64,000 nt of DNA from Impatiens glandulifera (Eukaryota; Streptophyta; Magnoliopsida; Ericales; Balsaminaceae), in NCBI RefSeq assembly GCF_907164915.1, contig NC_061862.1, forward strand, positions 35,775,522 through 35,839,521, in the 5' to 3' direction. The notes under the pieces are model-generated. The model was not told the origin of the DNA. It did no database searches and worked only from the letters and a program-made list of their open reading frames with translations. The position numbers and the translations under genes were made by a program. This document shows, one piece after another, positions 11,301-25,925 of this stretch. Numbering within the stretch: position 1 is the first letter of the stretch; each line of letters begins with the position of its first letter.

Positions 11301-13370
11301 AAACCAATATTTGAGAAAAGATTAGAATTCGAACAAATTATCACCATTTTGTGCTTGATTATGCGAAAAATTCAAGACAACTAGAAAAAGATTTTTCGGA
11401 AATCTCCAAGAACATTGTGTAAGTAGAGGTATGAGGAATTTTCGCATTACAATAATAATGAAAGTTTGAGAATGCACATACCACGTACCGCATTAAACTA
11501 TTTAATTAAATTCAAGAAATTATAATCTAGTTGGATCAATAGTAAGGTAAAGTGTGTTGCCCGAAATGTCTGGTTACGAACTACTAATGAAGATCAAGGA
11601 AAAGTTTGTTGTCTAAAATTTTGAACATAGAGAGAAAAGAAAATATAATTTTTTTAATTTACAGGTTCTTCCAAAGAGATTACAGTTGTGATAATGTTAT
11701 CAAAAATGTATTAGATCAATTGACAGGTAAAAGTTATTGATTGATTGTTATTTCTATGAACTAATAGACCGTTACTTCTGATGGTAACTTCTACCAAGCC
11801 AATAATGGTCCTCTAAATTTTTTATTTGAATCGTAGCTTGGTCATCATCTTCTACCTACTACTACCCATGTCTCATCTTATCTTTCTGTCTATAATCTTT
11901 TGTCAATAAATTTTTCTGAAGTTATTTCTTAACATTTATGTATTTGATTATCAGGGATCAGAATTCCTAGGAGGGTTTTAGGTCTACTAATTAGAATAGA
12001 CTTGCAACTGACACCAAACATTCAAGTTATTGGCTATATATCGAATGTTAATGGACATTTGAAAACACAATTGAATGGTAAACTCTCCATATGAAGGCTT
12101 CTGTATTCTCAAGTTATTTTCTATAAAGTAAAGTAGACCTAATTAAAATTTTAAATTTGTTTTCATGTTTTTGATTTTGTTCGAATTTGATAATTTATTT
12201 TGATACATTTCTCACAATATTGTTTTACACTTTTGAATATTAATGTGATGAAAAAGTGAGTTGTTTGTTTCTTATTGTGTTTCAGGACTGTCCTCATTCA
12301 AAGGATTTTTAGTAAATCTTCTACATCATTTTTCTATTAGCACTGTGTTCCTTTTCATCATTTTCCTCCTCTAGTTTTAGGCTTGACACAAGGTAACAAA
12401 CAACACAGTATATGTGATCATAGCAACATAAATCATGGGCTAGACACTTTCTTTATCGATAAAAGTAAAGAATTCATTAATGCACAGGTTGCGTTTCATA
12501 TTCTCTGTGAAATCTAAATTTTGAAATTATTAATACATTTTCTTTTAGTTTCTACTTTTAGCATACAAGCATAATCTGTCATGGTTTATCCAAACTATAG
12601 TTCTGTCTGGGGTTTATATTTTACAAATTCTATGCATTTTCATTATTTGCAAATTCACATGTAGTATGTTATTTGTTAGGTAATATTGATGAAGATGTCA
12701 AAGTTAAATACCATCACCTTCAACACAAAATAGATCATAGTAATCTGAATTCTTTGGTTGTGTTTGGAGGGGCAATCTGGTGCTTTTGGTTGGACTTCTG
12801 AATTTGAGCGGGTAGAGCAATTTACTAAAATTAAATAATGTTATAGCTTAATTTGGTTCTGTGATGCTCTCTATATATTTAGAGAGTTTTAATTATTTTA
12901 ACTTTATTATTATTTTGGAACTTGTTTCAAAATCACTAGAAAATTTAAACACGAAAAACGTGTAAAATATCTAGTGGAATGAACTAAACTAATCTCTATT
13001 ATTGCATTGACATGATTTTTTTATACTCACATTCTTTTTAATGGTTGTAACTTGATGTATTTATTAAGTTTTTTTTTTAATATACATTATTGACACATTT
13101 ATGTTTTGTATGTTAAACATGATTAATCTCATATCACGAAGGTGAATCAAATGAGAGACGTATAAATATCGGATATTGCTGCCATAGAGTAGAGGCGCTT
13201 GTTGGTCCATACATGTATAATAATTCTATTTATCTTTGTTGGTCCATACATGTATAATAATTATAAATATATTTTTATTGTGTTTATTATATATAATTGT
13301 TTGATTAACACTATACAATATATTTTAATTGCAGGATTCCTTGATTATATATCACCATTTATGAGTTCAA
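11301..13370 (+). pseudogene. PEX5: PEX5 fragment copy 3
   Basis: Segments: a 11665-11726, a2 11772-11869, b 11955-12077, c 12286-12487, d 12680-12840, e 13133-13214, f 13335-13370. Exon b begins GSEFLGGF, exon c carries LGLTQGNKQHS, and f reads FLDYISPFMSSSK between TTGCAG and GTAAGT. Exon d has lost its centre: CATCACCTT joins directly to CAACACAAAATAG, removing the WxxxF block GWVDKF. The e acceptor is CTCAT, and e has the TAG shared with copies 1 and 2. A local duplication of about 42 bp (13202-13262) repeats GTTGGTCCATACATG. Dead. Confidence 0.78.
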
Positions 13371-15450
13371 GTAAGTTATTTTCATCCTACTTAAATTTAT
13401 ATTATCATATTTCTATTTTAGAGCATGATATGTTTGTTTTTAAATGAATGAGTAATTTTTTTTATGCATTATAAATTTTAAAAATTATTCGAATTCGAAT
13501 TTAAATAATCTATATTTATTTAGAAATAAATCAACTTATATCATATACTAAGTTTAACTTTCTAAATGTTAAAAATATTATTAGGTGTATTAAAATATTA
13601 TTTTTTGTATAAATATAATTTCTTATTTAATTTAAAATTTTCATAAAATTTAAATTTGTATTCACCTCATACAAAAGACAGTTTTCTATTTAATTTGCAT
13701 TTAACATACTTTTATTAAATTTAAATTTACATTTAACATATTTTGCATTAAATTTTATTTCGTTTTATACTTATATATTTCTTAAGAATATTTTTATTTT
13801 TTAAATATTCTTATTATATTTATAAATAATTTTAAACTTTGAATTAAACTTATTTTTATCATTCATTCATAAACAAACTTTCATATTTTGCATTAAAAAT
13901 ATTTTTCATTAAATTTAAATTTGTATTAACCTTATAAAAATGGAATCTTTTCAATTTAATCTAATATAATTTAATTTTGAATTAAAATTATTTTTTATTA
14001 AATTTAATTTTACATTTAACCTATTTAAAACATATTTTGCATTCAATTTATTTAATTTTTTATTTATATATTTTTTATATTAAAAACAATATTTATTTTT
14101 AAATTAATCTTATAATCATTATAAATAATTTAAAATTTTGACTTAAATTTAAATTTATTATTAATTCATAAATAAATTTTCTATTTTACATTAAATATAT
14201 TAATTAAATTTAAATTTGTATTAAAAATATTAAAATTTCATTTTTTCTATAAATATAATATAATTTAAATTTATATTCATATTAAGCTTTTTATAATTAT
14301 ATTTTTTTTTAAATTTAATATTTATATTAAACTTATTAAAAATAAATTTTACATTTTATTTTATTTAGATTTTTACTTGTATATTTCTTATATTAAGAAT
14401 ATTACTTATTTTTTAAATATTCAAATAATGTTTATAACTAATTTTAAATTTTAAATTTTAAATTCAAGTTTTTTATATATATTTTATAATGTTTATAAAT
14501 AATTTTAGTTTTCAATTAAATTTATATTAAATCACTAATTCATAAAAAAAACTTTTATATTTTTATAAAATTAATTTATTTTTATTAAATTTTATAAAAT
14601 TAATTTTTTATTTATTTAATCAAATATAATTTTAATTTTACTTAAATTTAAATTTTTTTATTAAACTGATTCTCATTAAATTTGAATTTATATTAAAATT
14701 TTAAAAACATATATTTTGAATTATTTTTTGTTTAATTTTTTTACTTAAATATTTATTATATTATATAAGAATATTATTTATTTTTAAAATATTCTTATAA
14801 TATTTATAAATAATTTTTAATTTTTAATTAAACTTATATTTATTATTAATTCATAAACAAATTTTTATATTTTTCATTAGTATTAATCATATTAGAATTG
14901 TATTTTTTTATTTTATCTAATATAATTTAAATTTTGTATTAAACATACTTTTATAAAATTTAAATTTAGATTAATCTAATTAAAAATATATTTTGTACTA
15001 AATTTTATTTATATTTTTACATATATATTTCTTATATTAAGAATATTATTTCTTCTTAAATATTCTTATTATATTTATAAATAATTTTGAATTCAACTTA
15101 TATTTATCATTAATTCATAAATAAAAATTTTCTATTTTTCATTAAACTTATAAATATTGTATTATTTTTATTTATTCTATTATAATTTAAATTTTGCATG
15201 AAACCTATTTTCATGAAATTTAAATTTGTATTGAATCTATTGAAAAACGTATTTTTTTATTAAAGTTTTTTTTTGTTTTTTTACTTATATAATTTTTAAA
15301 TTAAGAATATAATTTATTTTTAAATTTATTATAATGTTTATAAATAATTTTAAGTTAAACTTATATTTATCACTAATTCATAAACTAATATTTATATTTT
15401 ATATATTTTTTTATTAAATTAAAATTTTTCATTAGTATTAAATAAAAAAC
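13371..15450. repeat. A/T block 3
   Basis: Third copy of the roughly 2-kb A/T block, collinear with blocks 1 and 2. Confidence 0.8.
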
Positions 15451-17507
15451 TAATTTTTGTGAAAAGATTAGAATTCGAACACATGGTCATTTTGTGCTTG
15501 ATTATGGGAAAAATTCAAGACAACTAAAAGAAGATTTTTCAGAAATCTCCAAGAACATTGTGTAAGTAGAGGTATGAGGAATTTTCGCATTACAATAATA
15601 GTGAAAGTCCGAGAATGAACATACCACGTATCGAGTGAAATTATTTAAATAAATTCAAGAAACGATAATCTAGTTGGATCAATACTAAGGTGAAGTGTGT
15701 TGTCTGGAATGTCTGGTTACGAACTACTAATGAAGATCAAGGTAAAGTTTGTTATCTAAAATTTTTTAAAACTTGAACATAAAGAGAAAAAAATAATTTT
15801 TTTAATTTTACGGAGTTCTTCCAAAGAGATTACAGTTGTGATAATGTCATCAAAGAATGTATTAGATCGATTGACAGGTAAAAATTATTGATTGATTATT
15901 TTTTCTATGAACTAATCAACCGTTATTTCTGATGGTAACTTTAACAAGCCAATAATGTTTCTCTAAATTTCTTATATTAATCGGAGTTGGTCATCATCTT
16001 CTAACTACTACTACTACCGATGTCTCATCTTATCTTTCTGTCTATAATCTTTTGTCAATAAACTTTTCTGAAGTTATTTCTTGATATTTATGCATTTGAT
16101 TATTAGAGATCAGAATTCCTTGGAGGGTTTTAGCTCTACTAATTAGAATAGACTAGAAACCGACACTAAACATTCAAGTTATAGGCTATATATCGAATGT
16201 TAATGGACCTTTGAAAATACAATTGAATGGTAAACTCTCCATATGAAGGTTTCTGCATTCGCTCAAGTTATTTTCTATAAGGTAAAGAAGACCTAATTAA
16301 AATTTTAAATTTTTTTTCAAGTTTTTGATTTTGTTCGAATTTGATAAATTGTTTTGATACATTTTTTAAGATATTGTTTTACACTTTTGAATATTAGTGT
16401 GATGAAAAGGTGAGCTGTTTGTTTTTGGTGTGTTTCAGGACTGCCCTCATATAAAAGGTTTTTTTTTGTAAATCTTCTACATCAATTTGTTAATAGCAGT
16501 CAAGCTAGTGTTCCATTTCATCCTTTGCCTCTTTTAGTTTTAGGCGTGTCAGAAGGTGACAAACAATACATTATACATGATTGTAGCGACATGAATCATA
16601 GGCTAGAGACTTAATGTGTCATGGTCCTACCAAACTATGATTCTACCTAGGTTTTATATTTTACAATTTTTTATGCATTTTCATTATTTTCAAATTCTTA
16701 AGTACTATGTTACTTGTTAAGTAAAATTGATGGAGATGTCAAAGCTAGATACCCTCACCTTGAGAGATTCCATAAATTGTAAGGATATTGGAATAAGTCT
16801 TAAAATATTCAAAGAGATGGTCCTAAGGAAGCTAATGGTTGGGTTGACAAATTTGTTCAACACAAAATAGATCATGGTGATCCATTTTTTGTCTATCTTT
16901 GGAGAGGCAATCTGGTGCTAGTGGTTGTACTTCTGGATTAGAACGAGTTGAACAATTTACTGAAAATGAATGATGTGATGCTCTATATATTTATAGACTT
17001 TAATTATTTTAATTTTTTCATTCTTTTGGAACTAGTTTCAAAAGAACAAGAAAATCTAAATGCGGAAAACGTGTAAAACATCTAGTGGAATGAACTTAAA
17101 TGATCTCTCTATTATTATTATATTGACATGATGTTTTTTTATACTCACACTATATTGAATGGTTGTATCTTTATGTATTTATTTAGTTTCTTTTTTTAAT
17201 TAGAGTGAATGGTTGTATCTTTATGTATTTATTTAGTTTCTTTTTTTAATTGACACCTTCATGTTTTTTTACGTTAAACAGGATTAATCTCAGATCATGA
17301 ATGTGAATCAAATTAGAGACGTAAATATATCGGATATTGCTGCCATGGAGCGGAGCAGCTTGTTGGTCCATACATATATAATAATTCTATTTATCGTTTT
17401 AATGAGTTTACTCTATATAATTGTTTGAATAACACTATACAATAATTTTTAATTGCAGGATATTATTAGAATCCTTATTCATTATATATTAGCGTTTTTG
17501 TGTTTAA
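15451..17507 (+). pseudogene. PEX5: PEX5 fragment copy 4
   Basis: Segments: a 15814-15877, a2 15923-16022, b 16107-16229, c 16439-16612 (3' end and donor deleted, joined to intron sequence at GAGACTTAATGTG), d 16721-16973, e 17294-17374, f 17459-17507. Exon e (AAMERSSLLVHT) lacks the TAG seen in copies 1-3. Exon f carries an extra ATATTATTAGAATCC at its start that copies 1-3 lack. The acceptors of a (TTACGG) and d (GTTAA) are mutated. A duplication of about 50 bp lies in the d-e intron (17157-17250). Dead. Confidence 0.78.
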
Positions 17508-19445
17508 GTAAGTTTTCTTTCCTATTTAAATTTATATTATCATATTTTATTTTAGATACATGTTATGTTTTTATGCATTATAGGTTTAGTTTTAGATGCA
17601 TGATATAATTTTAATTTTTTTAAGGCATTATAGATTTTAAAAATTATATGAATTCAAATTTAATAATTCAATTTTTAATTTGGTAATAAATAAACTTATA
17701 TCTTATCTTTTGTTTTAATGTAAATGTTAAAAATATTATAATAATTTATATTAGATTTATTAAAATCTTATTTTACATTTTTTCTAATTTAATTTTTAAA
17801 TACATCATATTTAAATCAAAATTATTATTTTATTTAATTTTATTTTTAACATAATAATAATTATTTTTTTATATAAATTTGATTTTTCATTAAATTTAAA
17901 TTTTATATTAAACATATTTTTATTAAATTTAAATTTTTATTTAACTTATAAAAAAAATTTCTATTTTATCTAATATTATATAAATTTTACATTTAACTTA
18001 TTTTTATTAAATATAAATTTGCATTCAACAAATTTGGATTCAATTTTATTTAATTTTACTTATATATTTTTTAAGAATATATTTTTTTTAAATATTCTTA
18101 TAATTTATTATTTTTATGAATAATTTTAAATTTTGAATTAAACTTATTTTTATCATTAATTAATAAAACAATTATAGTTTAAATTAAACATATTTTGTAT
18201 TAAACTTATAAAAATTGTATTCTTTTCAGTTTAATCTAATTAAACCTATTTAAAAAATATTTTGCATTTAATTTTTATTTAGATTTACTAATATATTTCT
18301 TATATTAAAAATAATTATTATTTTTGTGAACAATCTTATAATTTTTATAAATAATTTAAAATTTTGACTTAAATTGAAACTTATTATTAATTCATAATTA
18401 AATTTTATATTTTACATTAAATTTAAATTTGCATTAAAATTATTAAAATTGCATTTTTTTTATATAAATATAATATAATTTAAATTATTTTTTAAATAAT
18501 ATTTTATATTCTTATAATCTAATATAATTTAAATTTTTTTTTATTAAACTTATTAATTTTTTTCATTATATTTTATTTAATTTTTTACTTATATATTTCT
18601 TATATTAAGAATATTACTTGTTTTAAATATTCTTATAATGTTTATAAACAATTTTCAATTTTCATTTAAACTTATATTATATTATTAATTCATAACATTT
18701 TAATATTTTTATAAAATTAAATTTGTATTAAATTTATTAAAAAAAATTTATTTAATCAAATTTAAATAAATTTTCATATAATAATTAGAAATTATTTTAA
18801 AATTTTAATTAAACTCATATTATCATTAATTCATAAACATATTTTCATATTTTGCACTAAATGTATTTTTATTAAATTTAAATTTCATTAAACTTATTAA
18901 AATTACATTTTTTTATTTAATCTAATATAATTTAAATTTGGTATGAAACTTACTTTCATTAAATTTAAATTTGAATCAAGCTTATTAAAATCATATTTTG
19001 TATTAAATTTTTACTTATATATTTCTTTTATTAAGAATATTTATTTATTTTTTAAATACTCTTACTATGTTTATAAATAATTTTAAATTTAACTTATATT
19101 TATCATTAAATCATAAACAAACTTTTATATTTTGCATTAAACTTATAAAAATTATATTATTTCTAATTAATATAATAAAATTTAAATTTTTTAATAAATA
19201 TATTTTTATTAAATTTAAATTTGTATTAAATCTATTAAACACAAATTTTGCATTAATGTTTATTTACTTTTTTTACTTATATATTTGTTATATTATGAAT
19301 ATTATTTATTTTTTAAAATATTCTTATTATGTTTATAAATAATTTTAAAATAATCTTATATTTATCACAAATTCATAAACAAACTTTTATATTTGGTATA
19401 TTTATGTTAAATTTAAATTTTGCATTATTATTAAAAAACAAAAAA
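17508..19445. repeat. A/T block 4
   Basis: Fourth A/T block. It begins with extra copies of ATGCATTATAG-type sequence and shares the variant start found in block 5. Short ORFs around 19067-19535 lie in this sequence and are not genes. Confidence 0.78.
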
Positions 19446-21316
19446 AAATTGAGAAAAGAGACTATAATTCGAATACGCTATCGTTTTGTGCTTGATAATG
19501 CGAAAGATTCAAGACAACTAAAAGGAGATCTTTAATAAATCTCTTAGAGCATTGTGTAAGTAGAGGTATGAGGTTTTTTATATTACAATAATAGTGAAGG
19601 TACGAGAATGCACATACCACGTACAAAGTAAATCAATTTAAATAAATTCAAGAAACGATAATTTACTTGGATCAATACCAAAATGAATTGTGTTGCCCGG
19701 AACAAACTACTCATGAAGATCAATGTAATGTTTATTGTCTAAAATTTTGAGTAAAAATTTGAACAGAAAGAAAAAATATAATTCTTAAATTTGCAGGGTT
19801 CTTCCAAATTTAGAGAGATCAAGTTGTGGTAATGGCATCAAAGAATATATTTGATCAAATTGACAGGTAAAAAATATTAATTGATTGTTTTTTCTATGAA
19901 CTAATCAACCGTTACAACTGATGGTAATTCTACCAAGCCAATAATGATCCTCTAAATTCCTTATTTAGATCGGAGCTTGATCATCATCTTCTACCTACTA
20001 CTACCCATGTCTCATTTTATCTTTTTGTCTATGATCTTTTGTCAATAAACTTTTCTGATGTTATTTCTTAACATCTATGCATTTGATTATCAGGTATCAG
20101 AATTCTTTGGAGGGTAATAGCTCTACTAATCAGAATAGACTGCATTCCAGTTATTGGCTATATATCGAATGTTAATGGAACTTTGAAAATACAAGTGGAT
20201 GGTAAACTCACGCTTATGCATTCACTCAACTTATTTTCTATAAGGTAAATAAAGTAGACCTAATTAAAATTTGAAATTTGTTTTCAAGTTTCTGATTTTG
20301 TTTGAATTTGATAAATTATTTTGATACATTTCTCACGATATTATTTTTTGATCATTCAAATAGTTTTTAGTAAATCTTCTACATCAATTTGATAATATCA
20401 GTCAAGATTGTGTTCCATTTCTTGCCTCTTCTAGCTATAGGCTTGTCACCACAATAAATGTTCGTCGAAACATGAATCATGGGCTAGACACTACTTTGCC
20501 TATAAAAACAAATAATTCAATAATGCACAAGTTGCGCTCCATATTCTTTATGAAATCTAAAATTTTAAACTATTGATACATTTTCTTTTAGTTTCTATTT
20601 TTCATAATGTATCATGGTCCTTCCAAACTATTTTATGTCTAGATTTTTTATTTTACAATTTCTATGCATTTTCAATATTTGCAAATTTATATGTACTATG
20701 TTACTGGTTAGGTAAAATTGATGGAGATGTCAAAGCTAGATGCCCTCACCTTGAGAGATAGATTCCGTAAATTGTATGGATATTGGAATAACTCTCAAAT
20801 TATTTAGAGAGTTATTCCTAAGGCAACTAATGGTTGGGTTGACAAATTTGTTCAACACAAAATAGATCATGGTGATCCAAATTCTTTAGTTGTCTTTGGA
20901 GAGACAGTCTGGTGCTAGTGGTAGTGGTTGGACTTTTGAGCTAGTAAAACAATTTACTAATATTGAAATATTGAATGATGTAAGCTTAACATAGTTTTGT
21001 GATGCTCTCTTTATTTACAGAGTTTTAATTATTTTAATTTATCATTATTTTGGAAATTGTTTCAAAAGCACGAAAAAATCTAAATGTGAAAAACGTTTAA
21101 AACATTTAGTGGAATGAACTAAAATAATCTCTCTATTGCCATGGAGCAGAGCCGATTATTGGTCATACATGTATAATAATTTTATTTATCATTTTAATGT
21201 GTTTACTATATATATGTTTATATATATGTTTGTTTGAATAACACTATACATTATATTTTAATTGCAGGATATTATTAAAATCCACATCCATTATATATTA
21301 ACGTTTATGAGGTCAA
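19446..21316 (+). pseudogene. PEX5: PEX5 fragment copy 5
   Basis: Segments: a 19797-19866, a2 19909-20008, b 20094-20201, c 20351-20530 (acceptor and 5' end deleted), d 20712-20979, e remnant 21138-21170, f 21268-21316. Exon d opens GKIDGDVKARCPHLER, close to the PEX5 stretch before RFRELxxYWN, and later keeps GWVDKFVQHKIDHGDPN. A deletion removes most of the d-e intron and the start of exon e (CTCTATTG joins CCATGGAGCAG), leaving AMEQSRLL, the copy closest to the expected AMEQTR. Dead. Confidence 0.78.
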
Positions 21317-22146
21317 GTAAGTTTTCTTTTGACCATACTTAAATTTGTATTATCATATTTCTATTTTAGATGCATGATATGTTTTTATGCATTATATATT
21401 TATTTTAAGATGCATGAAATAATTTTTATTTTTGTTATGCATTATAGATTTTAAGACTTATAAGAATTCAAATTTAAATAATCCAATTTTTAGTTTAGAA
21501 ATAAATAAACCTGTATCTTATTATTAGTTTTATTTTAAATTTGTAAAATGTTAAAAATATTATAAGAATTTCTATTAGATTTAATAAAATCTTATTTTAT
21601 ATTTTTTAAATTTAATTTTTAAATACTTCAAATTTAAACCAAAATTATTATTTTATTTAATTTTATTTTTAACATAATAATAATAATTATTTTTTATATA
21701 AATTTGATTTCTCATTAAATCTAAATTTTTTTCATTAAACATATTTTTATTAATTTAAACTTACATTTAAATTATAAAAAATTACATTTTTCTATTTAAT
21801 CTAATAATATATAAATTTTACATTTAACTTATTTTTATTAAATTTGAATTTGCATCTAACTTATATATTTCTTAAGAATTATTACATATATAATTCTTAA
21901 GAATATTTTTGTAAATATTATTGTTATTTATTTTTTTATAAATAATTTTAAATTTGGAATTAAACTTAATTTATCATTAATTCATAAACAAATTTTTATA
22001 TTTTGCATTAAACTTATAAAAATTATTTTTCAGTTTAATTTAATCTAATATAATTTAAATTTTATATTAAATTTATTTTCATTAAATTTAAATTTGCATT
22101 AAAACTATTTAAAACGTATTTTATATTTAATATTTATTTAGATTTA

Positions 22147-22189
<43 letters not shown>

Positions 22190-23100
22190 CAAATAATAAT
22201 CTTATAATGTTAATAAATAATTTAAATTTTTGACTAAATTTTAATTTATTATTAATTCATAAATAAAAATTATATTTTATATTGAATGTATTTAATTAAA
22301 TTTAAATTTGCATTAAACTTATAAAAATTTCATATTTTCTATAAATATAATATAATTTTAATTAGTATTAATTTTTTATAATTATTTTTTAATAATCAAA
22401 TATAATTTAAACATTCACATAAAATTTTTTAAGTATTCTTATAATATTTATAAATAATTTTAAAATTTTAATTAAACTCATATTATCATTCATTCATAAA
22501 CACATTTACATATTTTTGAACTAATTGTATTTTCATTACATTTAAATTTATATTAAACTTATTAATATTGCATTTTTTATATTTAATCTAATATAATTTA
22601 AATTTTGTATTAAACTTACTTTAATTAAATTTAATTTTGGATCAAGCTTATTATAAACATATTTTGTATTAAATTTTAAATTTTTACTTTTATAATTATT
22701 ATGTTAAGAATATTATTTATTTTTTTAAATAGTCTTACTATTTTTATAAATAATTTTGAATTAAACTTATATTTATCATTAAATCATAAACAAACTTTTA
22801 TATTTTTTATATATAAATTATAAAAATTGTATTAATTCTATTTAATCTAATATAATTTAAATTTTTTAATAAACCTATTTTTATTAAATTTAAATTTGTA
22901 TTAAATCTATTAAACATATATTTTGCATTAATGTTTATTTATATATTTTTTACTTATATATTTGTTATTTTATTTATTTTTTTAAATATTCTTATTATAA
23001 TTATAAATAATTTTAAATTAATCTTATATTTATCAAAAATTCATAAACAAACTTGTATATTTTTATTGAAATTAAATTTATATTATTATTAAATAATAAA
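21317..23100. repeat. A/T block 5 with a TA microsatellite
   Basis: Fifth A/T block, slightly shorter. It includes a pure TA run at 22149-22188 that the other blocks lack. Confidence 0.78.
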
Positions 23101-25301
23101 CCAACATATGATAAAAATAAACCATAATTCGAACACGCTACCGTTTTGTGCTTCATAATGAAAGATTCAAGACGGCTAAAAGGAGATCTTTAGGAAATGT
23201 CCTAGAACATTTTGTAAGTAGAGGTAGGAGGTATTTTCGCATTACAATAATAGTGAAGGTCGAGAATGCACATACCACGTACCAGGTGAAACAATTTAAA
23301 TAAATTCAAGAAATAATAATCTAGTTGGATCAATACCAAGATGAAGTGTGTTGCCCGGAATGTCCGGTTACAAACTACTCATGAAGATCAATGTAAGGTA
23401 TGTTGTCTAAAATTTTGAGTAAAAATTTTAATAGAAAGAGTAAAAAAAAATATTTTTTTTTTCAATTTGGAGTATTCTTTCAAATATAGAGAGATTCCCG
23501 TTGAGATAATGTCATCAAAGAAGGTATATGATCGAATTGACAGACAAATATTATTAATTAATTGTTTTTTATGAACTAAGCAATCGTTACTTCTTATGGT
23601 AACTTCTATAAAGTTAGTCATTAATGATCCTCTAAATTCCTTATTTGGATCGGAGCTTGGTCATCATCTTCTACCTACTAGTACCCATGCTCCATCTCAT
23701 TTTTTTGTCTATGATTTTTTGTCAATAAATCTTTTTGAAGTTATTTCCTGACATCTATGCATTTGATTATTAGGGATCAGAATTCCTTGGAGGGTTTTAA
23801 CTCTACTAATTAGAATAGACTAGCAATCGACACTAAACATTCTAGTTATTGGTTATATATTGAATGTTAATGGACCTTTGAAAATACAATTGGATGGTAA
23901 ACTCCCCATTTGAAGGTTTCTGTATTCGCTCAAGTTATTTTCTTGAGCGGTAAAATAGACCTAATTAAAATTTGAAATTTATTTTCCAGTTTTTGATTTT
24001 GTTTGAATTTGATAAATTGTTATGATACATTTCTCACGACATTGTTTCACAATTTTCAATATTAGTCTGATGAAAAAGTGAGTTGTTTGTTACTCGTTGG
24101 GTTTCATAAATTCCTTCATTCAAAGGATTTTATTAAATTTTCTAAATCTATTTGTTAGTAGTAGTTAAGTTAGTATTCATTTTCATCCTTTACCTCTTTC
24201 AGTTTTGGGCATTAAACGTGATTGTAGCAACATGCATCATGGGTTAGACACTTCTTTGCCGATAAAAGCAAATAATTTATTAATGCACAGTTGCGCTCCA
24301 TATTCTCTATGAAATCTAAATTTTAAAACTATTGATACATTTTAGTTTAGTTTCTACTTTTAGAATACAAGGTTAATGTGTCATGGTCCTTCCAAAATAT
24401 AGTTATGTCTAGGTTCTATATTTTAAAATTTCTATGTGTTTTCATTATTTACAAATTCATATGTAGTATGTTACTTGTCAGGTAAAATTGATAGAGAAGT
24501 CAAAGCTAGAGACCTCATCATGAGAGATTCCGTGAATTGGAGGGATATTGGAATAACTCTCAAATTATTCAAAGAGTTGGTCTTAATGTAGTTAATGGTT
24601 GGGCTTACAAATTTTTTCAACACATAATAAATCATGGTGATCCAAATTCTTTGGATGTCTTTAAAGAGGCAATATGGTGCTAGTGGTTGGAATTCTGAAT
24701 TTGAGCGGGTAAAACAATTTACTAAAATTGAATGATGTAAGTTTAACTTGTTCCGTGATTCTCTCTACATATTTACAAAGTTTTAATGATTTTAATTTTA
24801 TCATCCTTTTAGAACCTTTTTCAAAAGCACGAGAAAAAATAAATGCGGAAAACTTGTAAACATCTAGTGGAATGAATTAAAATGATCTCTCTATTATTCC
24901 ATTGACATGATTTTTTTTATACTCACACTCTATTGAATGGTGTAACTTGATGTATTTATTTAGTTCCTTTTTTTAATATACAACTATTGACACTTTTATG
25001 GTTTGTATGTTAAATATGATTAATCTGAGACCATGAATGTGAATCAAATGAGAGACGTACATATATAGGATATTGCTGCCATGAAACAGAACCCGCTTGT
25101 TTGTCCATACAGGTATAATAATTCTGTTTTATCTTTTTAATGATTTTTCTATATATAATTGTTTAAATAACACTATACAATGTATTTTTAATAACAGGAT
25201 ATTATTAGAATCCTCCTTCATTATATTATATATGAGCGTTTAAAAATACTAGGATATTATTAGAATTCACCCTCATTATATATGAGTGTTTATGAATTCA
25301 G
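23101..25301 (+). pseudogene. PEX5: PEX5 fragment copy 6
   Basis: Segments: a 23471-23543 (donor GT changed to AC), a2 23586-23688, b 23774-23896, c 24108-24290, d 24482-24736, e 25030-25112, f 25198-25301. Exon c in one frame reads RHFFADKSK, a stop, then FINAQ, which is nearly the PEX5 core RHFFADRxxEFINSQ. The GLSQGDKQ stretch before it is deleted. Exon f is locally duplicated (GGATATTATTAGAAT occurs twice). Like copies 4 and 5, it has the longer f start. Dead. Confidence 0.8.
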
Positions 25302-25925
25302 GTAAGTTTTCTTTTCATCCCATTATAATTTATATAATCACATTTATATTTTATATGTATTATATATTTGTATGCATTGATTTATTTTGGATGCATGATA
25401 TAATTTTTTTTTGTTATGTATTATAAATTTAAAAATTTATAAGATTTAAATTTAAATAATTCAGGTTTAGTTTAAAAATAATAAATTTATATGATATCCT
25501 TAGTTTTAGTGTAATTTTGTAAATGTTAAAAATATTAATAGAATTTGTATTTGATTTATTAAAATCTTATTTAACATTTTCTATATTTAATCATATATAA
25601 TTTAAATTTTAAATAAATCAAATTTAAATCAAAACTATTACTTAATTTAATTTTATTTTTAACGTAAAATTATTATTTTTTATATAAATTTATATTCTCA
25701 TTAAATTTTAATTTTGCATTAAACATATTTTTATAAAATTTAAATTTATGTTTAACTTATAAAATATACATGTTTACTATTTAATCTAATATAATATAAA
25801 TTTTGAATTTTTTTATTTAAATTTAAATATACATTTAACATATTTTGTATTAAATTTTATTTCATTTTAACTTATATATTTTTTATGAATATATTTTTTA
25901 AATAATTTTAAATTTTGAATTAAAT
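25302..25925. repeat. A/T block 6, truncated
   Basis: Only the first 600 bp of the A/T block remain. Near 25925 it joins directly to the intron before exon c, so the rest of the block and segments a, a2 and b are missing from the last unit. Confidence 0.75.

Noticed and set aside
19067..19535. Short ORFs in A/T block 4
   Set aside because: Phe/Leu/Ile/Asn/Lys-only translation of A/T repeats; equivalents in other blocks are broken.
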